A DNA stretch of 8,415 bases. It comes from Rhodothermia bacterium (lineage in GTDB: Bacteria > Bacteroidota > Rhodothermia > Rhodothermales > JABDKH01). The position numbers and the translations under genes are program-made. The notes under the pieces were generated by a model that was given only the letters and a program-made list of their open reading frames with translations, was not told where the DNA came from and made no database searches. Of this stretch, positions 6,001-8,415 are shown piece by piece. The DNA is taken from assembly GCA_018679295.1 (NCBI GenBank), contig JAHHLP010000287.1, forward strand, positions 1 to 8,415, in the 5' to 3' direction. Numbering within the stretch: position 1 is the stretch's first letter; every line of letters begins with the position of its first letter.

Positions 6001-8415
6001 TCGTGTTGCCAAATCCGGATGTGGTTCTGTTCGCTTCCAGCGTACCGATTGCCAGCCAGTTGCTGCCCGATCGCCTGTAGGCGTAGACCAGTCCTCCGTT
6101 TCCGGCACCCGGAGCACCAACGAGTGCAAAGTCGTCGCTGATGGCGACACCCTCACCGGCCCGCTCGCCCGAACGGCTTATGTCGAAGCCGAACAGGGTC
6201 AGCTGCAAGTCCCAAGAGCCGAACGTTCCGCAGGGGCTATCCGTTTGAAGGTAGATGAAGGCGTTTCCGCCGCCAGGAACGAAACCTGTCCCCGAACCAG
6301 TACTGCCTTCCCCGGGAGCTCCGACAATAGCATAGTTCCCCGAAACGTCCAGCGAGTAGCCGAACTCGGCATTGCTTCCTAGCGAGACGTTATCCCGGTG
6401 CTGAAGCCAGTTGCTTGAGGAACCGGGGACGTTGAACGTTGAGACGTTGCAATCCGCAAGGGCTATCCCTGTATTCTGGCCCTCCTGGTCTCGGGCTACT
6501 CCATCGGGCGAGCCCGCCATTCCGGCTGTCCCGTCGAGGGCTACCGCCCATCCCCAGTTGTTAGCGTCGACGGAGCCAATGAACGGATCGTCTCCGGCCA
6601 GATAGTTCTCCGACGTACCTGCGGCCAAATTGAAGATCGAAACGCGGCCGTCGCCGTTGTCGCTATACGCAGGATCTCCGACAATGGCGAAATCGGCCGA
6701 TACGTCCACCGCGAAGCCGTACTCCCTCCTTCGTTCGACTCCGGCGCCGTCAATGAGCACGAGTTCCTGATCGAAACTCCAGGTTCCGTCGGAGGCTCGG
6801 TCGTATAGAAACGCTTGGCCGCGGTTAGCGCTTCCCGGCGCGCCGATCGCGGCGACGTTGACCGTGTCAACAGAGTAGACCGCCACGGATCTACCAAACT
6901 CGAATCCGGCTCCGCCACCCGTGATGACCTGCGGCGCGACCGGTTCCGGACCTCCGTCGTCGTCGGCGCCGGGCCGGCGGCCGGTATCACAAACCTCCTG
7001 CGAAAAGAATCTGTCGGTGCTTGCGGGATCATCCGCGAAGGCTGCCACGCAGTACGTGTAGTCGGTGTTCGTCGCCAGCGGACGTGCACCGGGCAAATCC
7101 GTAAACACGGACTCGGTCGTCGTTAGCTCGAAGAAGTCGGCCGCGCTGCTCCGCTGGATTCGATACCCGTCATTTACCATGGAGCGGTCGTCCCAGACCA
7201 CACGGACCTTGTCTGTGTATACGTCAGATGCGTTGACGGCGGCCGGCGACAGAATCGCTGTCGACCCGGAGTCGGTGACTGCCGCGGAAGACCCGAAATC
7301 GTCCGAAGCCGTTACGGTGTACTCGTACGCCTTGCCGATCACAAGGTCGAGTGTGTCGGTAAAGCGGTTGGACTGGGCGGCCAATAGCGTGTCCACCTTA
7401 CCGTCGCTCCGCTGGACGCGATAGGCGGTCTCCGCCCTCGAGTTGTCGGTCCACGTGAGGCGTATTTCAGTTTCCATCAGGCCGTCGGCAGCCCGCATTT
7501 GCGTAGGGGCTTCCAGGATTCGACGGCCGGTGTCGCTGCCGGCTTCCGATTCGCCACCGGGCCCACGGTCGTCAAAGGCGCGAACGTGATACGTATAGGT
7601 AACCCCCGGCACGCCGGCGTAGTCTCCCAAGGACGCGCGGCTCGCCGAGACCTCGCCGACCAGCTCTTCGGCTGCCCCACCGGCTTGCCGGTAAACACGG
7701 TAGCCTCTCTCCACGGCGGAGTTGTCCACCCACGTGACGTCGACGCGATCTTCAAACTCATCGAAGGTGGCTTCTACCGACCCGGGCACATTCAGAGAAC
7801 GGCTTCCCAGATCCGCAACGCGAGCTGATTCCACGATCGTACCGGCGGATGCGGCCTGCGCGCTCGTCTCTCCCGAAAGATTCGTGACGATCTGTTCTAT
7901 CTCGGACAAGACCTGTCGCGCCTGTGCCTGAATCTCGTCGCCGGTCGGCTCGAACGCGGCTTCCTGTGCCACCGCGATGGCTCTCTGCGTGTCTTCGTAT
8001 TCCGCACGCGCGAACACGACCGCAATCTCTTCTTCAACGGCCTGCTGCATGTCGGCCGAAGTGGCCACCACGGTTACCGCTGACACCTCGTAGGTGTGTT
8101 CGGTGTCTGAGGGAATGCTTGAGTCTGAATGAGAGGTGACGTTAGCGGGCAGCGTCTGGATTAGTACACCATCCCTGTAGACCTTGAACAGAGTTACCGT
8201 CGTGGACGGGTTGTTCCAGGAGATCTCGACCCTGTCCTCAAAGCTTGCATCCGACGCCGCGATGTCCTCCGGGGCAAGTACATTACTTCGTCTTCCGTCA
8301 TCACACACCGACGATGAGTAGCTGGTCGCGGAGGCGTCTGCGTTGCTGAAGGCCCGCACGCAGTAGCGATAGTCGGCGCCCTGGAGGGCAGAACGATCGT
8401 TGTACGATGTTGCGT
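1..8415 (-). CDS. Giant multidomain secreted/surface protein (FN3, FG-GAP propeller, LamG, Ig-like), partial at both ends
   Basis: One uninterrupted minus-strand frame of 2804 codons (8413 down to 2) fills the window; start and stop both lie outside, so in-frame Met codons such as residue 122 are not starts. Residues are numbered here from the codon at 8413-8411. Domains in order: FN3 x5 (one with a helical insertion), seven FG-GAP repeats, FN3, a split carboxypeptidase-regulatory-like fold holding a LamG domain, small beta-sandwich modules, a glycine-rich beta region with a coiled coil, an Ig/CARDB-like module, Big_5-like and BACON-like Ig domains, and GWxW tandem repeats. Composition is rich in Asp, Gly, Thr, Ser and Val and poor in Lys, with scattered Cys, as expected for an extracellular protein. 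All recognised domains are binding or structural, so adhesion or matrix binding at the cell surface is inferred. No signal peptide or membrane segment is visible because the N-terminus is missing. No frameshift was seen. Confidence 0.95.
2..232 (-). repeat. GWxW tandem protein repeat B, truncated by the window edge (residues 2728-2804)
   Basis: Second unit: GWNWIGY (2733-2739), EALASLA (2749-2755), DLVKSQYQFAQYD (2762-2774), GWVGSLTQMDPGLGYLLK (2777-2794) and SILYP. It aligns collinearly with unit A, and the identical core elements are GW-W, VKSQ, YD, WVGSL, PG and Y-L-K. The window ends inside or just at the end of the unit, so more copies or a sorting domain may follow. Confidence 0.8.
233..496 (-). 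repeat. GWxW tandem protein repeat A (residues 2640-2727)
   Basis: First of two similar units. Landmarks are GWTWFSL (2645-2651), DVLSSVL (2662-2668), DVVKSQTAFSVYD (2673-2685), GSWVGSLSSIEPGHTYLIK (2689-2707) and LVLGG. The matching points in unit B lie 88-89 residues further on. This unit type is familiar near the C-termini of large secreted Bacteroidota proteins. Confidence 0.8.
563..844 (-). other. DRVAAFVGNQLRGVAN module (residues 2524-2617)
   Basis: FQYSMTVTGQLFVDGVVSDD (2530-2549) followed by TNDRVAAFVGNQLRGVANV (2550-2568) forms a recognisable element: 'm-x-x-tG-x-l-x-x-d-g-x-x-s-x-d-x-x-D-x-vAAFvg-x-x-x-RGva'. I remember this element beside GWxW repeats in type IX-secreted proteins of Bacteroidota-like bacteria. 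It continues with VNLTVYSNNPSGETVTMRAF (2578-2597) and DASNC. C2602 replaces none of the motif residues. The function of the module is unknown. Confidence 0.6.
845..1141 (-). other. BACON-like Ig domain (residues 2425-2523)
   Basis: FTWSPTNLTVNILGDTNLRA (2427-2446) gives the first strand. LANVPAWLSPSVANGSLPPG (2460-2479) resembles the BACON / Ig-like 'P-x-WL-x-x-s-x-x-sG-x-l-x-PG-x-s' motif, followed by SETIDFEVDASQMTPGT (2481-2497) in place of the usual 'v-x-v-x-vd-x-x-x-l-x-pG-t'. The last part, GDALLYLKAVCELDDW (2508-2523), leads into the next module. C2518 is unpaired within this domain. BACON-type domains are thought to be structural or carbohydrate-associated. Confidence 0.6.
1142..1519 (-). 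other. Big_5-like (SbsA-type) Ig domain (residues 2299-2424)
   Basis: The sequence TKPPLVFGAPEPSDEILALG (2299-2318) followed by DDIAITFDEAMECGSID (2319-2335) matches the opening of bacterial Ig-like domain 5: 'D-x-x-PP-x-v-x-x-x-P-x-d-g-x-x-x-x-v-x-x-x-i-x-i-x-F-x-e-x-m'. The middle strand GRTVILVPDSGYDW (2365-2378) fits the 'tl-x-p-x-x-x-l' strand. The domain closes with ASDRAGNTISDPIAWQFTVQ (2404-2423), containing the typical 'D-x-aGN-l-x-d-p-x-x-w-x-F-t' ending. C2331 and C2363 could pair. These domains act as spacers in surface proteins. Confidence 0.8.
1520..1846 (-). other. Uncharacterised beta-rich segment before the Big_5 domain (residues 2190-2298)
   Basis: This segment contains NWSLNAATIADGLEIILNEF (2191-2210), VAILGVEYRVAGDE (2220-2233), ATSWSSVWQPSPALRNGLYE (2253-2272) and MRAFTECAE (2273-2281). 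The 'ngLYEmRAfteC' element, followed by VYSDVITGIVD (2288-2298), looks like the end of an Ig-like or FN3-like domain in which the next module starts directly after IVD. I do not assign a named family. Confidence 0.4.
1847..2320 (-). other. GRSSNPWEPGT boundary motif and Ig/CARDB-like module (residues 2032-2189)
   Basis: The module opens with SGRSSNPWEPGTQPRD (2033-2048). It then shows a typical CARDB/NEW3-like pattern: VAPNDPATFTMSLTNAGDSK (2062-2081), followed by REYILRTVHTANPGGAILSA (2084-2103) and a strand rich in charged and aromatic residues, VTLTARRGPNRYQYEGLEVQ (2124-2143). It ends FDVFFDAPCSDIAILRP (2172-2188). 'P-x-D-x-a-x-F-x-x-x-L-x-N' is the usual first half of such extracellular Ig-like modules. 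C2180 is the only Cys. The opening motif resembles a GR(S/T)SCPWE motif I recall from related giant proteins, with Asn replacing Cys here. Confidence 0.5.
2499..2521 (-). repeat. Short 12-bp tandem duplication coding TIAGTIAG
   Basis: On the plus strand ccggcaatcgta at 2499-2510 is followed at once by ccggcaatcgt at 2511-2521. The copies are identical over 11 bases and keep the frame. They encode the repeated TIAG of residues 1965-1972 (TIAGTIAG), inside the glycine-rich hairpin region. Confidence 0.85.
2648..2824 (-). other. Charged, Cys-containing coiled coil (residues 1864-1922)
   Basis: Residues 1864-1922 are dense in Asp, Glu, Arg and Gln with regularly spaced Leu, for example CEELLEDRERDLERLRAEL (1872-1890) and DQLQNEADRAQCRRDVEDAA (1900-1919). 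Cys residues at 1860, 1872, 1898 and 1911 are spaced 12, 26 and 13 apart. This suggests disulfides joining two antiparallel helices into a hairpin (1872 with 1911, or 1860 and 1872 with 1898 and 1911). There is no Pro between residues 1830 and 1924. The hairpin separates two beta-strand regions and could be a stalk or clamp. Confidence 0.6.
3377..3997 (-). other. Uncharacterised beta-rich region ending near a RDPPGDG motif (residues 1473-1679)
   Basis: This stretch is predicted beta-rich. It includes APLSVQIAGL (1473-1482), VEPIVLSISATEDFGGGLLC (1520-1539) and VDEATVTVFDEIND (1541-1554). Around 1574-1594 it is acidic and loop-like (DQDELPDGSPGPKAGDPYQT then Y). It closes with TAWAIVTGGLARAGTFTTLP (1632-1651) and IPLHILRDPPGDGSSSFLRQ (1655-1674). 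I recall the 'hILRDPPGDGS' element as conserved in very large proteins from Bacteroidota-like bacteria, but that is memory, not a search. No catalytic signature was recognised. Confidence 0.45.
3998..4555 (-). other. Two further small beta-sandwich repeats (residues 1287-1472)
   Basis: Two segments look like successive prealbumin-like or SdrB-like modules. The first begins TVFTISGLVTFEGGECPVPD (1287-1306), with VEMYLDGELRGTSELDGTFG (1307-1326) supplying the turn typical of regulatory-like domains. The second begins RTLSGFFGGSCAIDIGSATL (1381-1400) and continues REISVQGDYATQLPPQTYLV (1411-1430). Each carries a Cys soon after its 'SG' strand (C1302, C1391), and the second has an extra Cys at 1408. 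These may be divergent copies of the split domain just upstream, which would make a short tandem array. Assignment to one named family is uncertain. Confidence 0.5.
4556..5425 (-). other. Carboxypeptidase-regulatory-like domain interrupted by a LamG domain (residues 997-1286)
   Basis: Residues 997-1022 (PNGVIGGRVAARSGGGTADV, then SVCP) match the first strands of a prealbumin-like carboxypeptidase-regulatory domain, with the usual G-x-I-x-G-x-V start. That fold normally continues with a D-x-x-G-x-Y/F strand. Here this appears only about 210 residues later, as TTTDFEGNYELTNLRYG (1230-1246) and GSFTITPS (1249-1256), ending with VDFIDQ (1281-1286). The LamG domain lies between the two halves. C1019 and C1229 flank the insertion and could close its base as a disulfide. 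The split-domain reading is inferred from motif order. Confidence 0.7.
4736..5347 (-). other. LamG / concanavalin-type jellyroll domain (residues 1023-1226)
   Basis: Diagnostic LamG landmarks occur in order. ALLLDGEGGYVQ (1027-1038) is the opening strand. SFTMLVWFRT (1049-1058) is the 'ft-i-wfr' strand. NDGNWHSAAII (1098-1108) is the 'd-g-WH' motif. IRVYLDGSLEI (1114-1124) is the 'vYlDG' strand. FNGAIDEVQIWDVTRS (1153-1168) is the 'f-G-iDev-iW' motif. The closing segment DGLIAYWALDQG (1185-1196), followed by AGHGLLQGGVYW (1208-1219), is typical of bacterial LamG-like jellyroll domains in large secreted proteins. C1086 and C1090 (CIDGC) may form a small disulfide loop. Such domains bind glycans or proteins, often with calcium; no ligand can be deduced here. 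Confidence 0.9.
5429..5692 (-). other. FN3 domain 6, Cys-containing (residues 908-995)
   Basis: This is a single FN3 domain between the propeller and the LamG region. It shows NPPGDVAATDG (A strand), IQLTWKDLTD (B strand, W928), GYRIYRSAAGG (C strand, 937-947) and AYEYCVAAIDGD (F strand, 972-983), and ends TCDVGWRPPNG (989-999). C976 and C990 repeat the Cys pair of FN3 domains 1 and 5. The VGWRPPNG tail runs straight into the next domain. Confidence 0.85.
5720..6934 (-). other. Seven FG-GAP repeats: integrin-alpha-like beta-propeller (residues 494-898)
   Basis: Seven repeats are visible. The 'FG' landmarks fall at residues 506, 566, 621, 685, 753, 802 and 864 (FGRSV, YGFAV, WGWAV, FGYSL, AGEGV, FGNTI, FGRSV). 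Each is followed by a 'GAP'-type turn at 524, 579, 634, 698, 766, 819 and 877 (GAP, GDP, GSP, GAP, GAP, GAP, GAP). Each repeat then carries a strand such as GQAFLYDR, GLVYAYRR or GAVYAYRW, often followed by a W residue. Repeat length is 49-68 residues. Acidic loops at SDNGDG (584-589) and DEDGGKG (822-828) could bind calcium, as such loops do in integrins. Seven repeats is the number needed for one closed propeller. The family role is ligand or matrix binding outside the cell. Confidence 0.9.
6965..7249 (-). other. FN3 domain 5, Cys-containing (residues 389-483)
   Basis: VRVVWDDRS (B strand, W407), GYRIQRSS (C strand, 416-423) and TDYTYCVAAFADD (F strand, 450-462) define the fold. The domain ends VCDTGRRPG, so C455 and C475 are placed like C18 and C37 of FN3 domain 1 and C976 and C990 of FN3 domain 6. 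It is followed by an acidic, glycine-rich hinge (GADDDGGPEPVAP, 482-494) leading into the FG-GAP propeller. Confidence 0.85.
7250..7519 (-). other. FN3 domain 4 (residues 299-388)
   Basis: The A strand starts at EAPTQMRAAD. The B strand is IRLTWTDNS with the core Trp at 321. The C strand is TAYRVQRSDG (329-338), and the F strand is AYEYTVTASDDFG (362-374). The spacing of these landmarks matches FN3 domain 3, supporting tandem duplication of one ancestral module, though the domains are well diverged. No Cys is present. It is joined directly to FN3 domain 5 at LSPAAV. Confidence 0.85.
7520..7795 (-). other. FN3 domain 3 (residues 207-298)
   Basis: Typical FN3 signature: a Pro-led A strand (NVPGSVEAT), DVTWVDNS with the core Trp at 228, GYRVYRQAG for the C strand (237-245), and TYTYHVRAF for the F strand (272-280). 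It ends in SDTGRR, the GRR-type boundary also seen after FN3 domains 1 and 5. It lacks the Cys pair present in domains 1, 5 and 6. The family role is protein-protein or carbohydrate-associated spacing in extracellular proteins. Confidence 0.85.
7796..8281 (-). other. FN3 domain 2 with a helical insertion between its last two strands (residues 45-206)
   Basis: Residues 45-118 give a normal FN3 start: VEISWNN (B strand, W66), FKVYRDG (C strand, 76-82) and HTYEVSAV (F strand, 106-113). The chain then becomes strongly helical for about 75 residues (119-194), rich in Ala, Glu and Gln, for example QQAVEEEIAVVFARAEYED and DEIQAQARQVLSEIEQIV. The sequence ESARVADLGSRS (195-206) resembles the G-strand end of the next FN3 domain, ESEAGSDTGRRI (288-299). 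I infer that the helices are inserted in the F-G loop rather than forming a separate linker. The insertion spans about 8059-7832. Confidence 0.65.
8282..8413 (-). other. FN3 domain 1, C-terminal half only (residues 1-44)
   Basis: The window opens inside an FN3 domain. What remains is the F strand (YRYCVRAFSNADAS, residues 15-28) and the G strand ending in VCDDGRRSN (36-44). The YxYCVxAF motif is the FN3 'Y-x-V-x-A' strand with a Cys added. C18 and C37 sit on adjacent strands and probably form a disulfide, a pairing repeated in FN3 domains 5 and 6. The A to E strands lie beyond the window edge. Confidence 0.75.

Noticed and set aside
1..8415. Possible operon, RNA genes, CRISPR array, insertion sequence, promoter or terminator
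   Set aside because: The whole window is occupied by one reading frame. I saw no spaced direct repeats, no inverted terminal repeats, no tRNA-like or rRNA-like segment and no non-coding gap.

Overview
The whole window lies inside one giant protein-coding gene on the minus strand. Reading the reverse complement in the frame whose codons occupy positions 8413 down to 2, I find 2804 consecutive sense codons and no stop. Neither the start codon nor the stop codon is in the window. The reading frame stayed in register at widely spaced checkpoints (residues 504, 896, 1661, 2040, 2192, 2429 and 2804). No other gene, RNA, intergenic gap, promoter or terminator is visible; the ORFs in the other five frames are coding shadows.

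The product is a very large modular secreted or surface protein. From its upstream side (high coordinates) to its downstream side (low coordinates) it contains: a run of fibronectin type III (FN3) domains, one with a helical insertion (8413-6965); a seven-repeat FG-GAP segment that should form an integrin-alpha-like beta-propeller (6934-5720); another FN3 domain (5692-5429); a carboxypeptidase-regulatory-like (prealbumin-like) domain that appears to be interrupted by a LamG jellyroll (5425-4556); further small beta-sandwich modules (4555-3377), ending near a striking RDPPGDG motif; a glycine-rich beta region with an embedded charged, Cys-containing coiled coil, reminiscent of beta-pore-forming (aerolysin-type) segments (3376-2321); an Ig/CARDB-like module (2320-1847); a beta-rich segment (1846-1520); a Big_5-like Ig domain (1519-1142); a BACON-like Ig domain (1141-845); a module with a DRVAAFVGNQLRGVAN motif (844-563); and two tandem GWxW...KSQ...WVGSL repeats at the edge of the window (496-2).

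Organism: a bacterium with high-50s GC (by eye). The FN3, LamG, Big_5 and GWxW-repeat combination is most familiar from the Bacteroidota/Rhodothermota superphylum, probably a marine or halophilic Rhodothermia-like lineage. This is inferred from architecture alone. In such lineages these proteins are usually exported by the type IX secretion system, so a T9SS C-terminal sorting domain may lie just beyond position 1. The likely role is adhesion or ligand/matrix binding at the cell surface. No catalytic domain was recognised.
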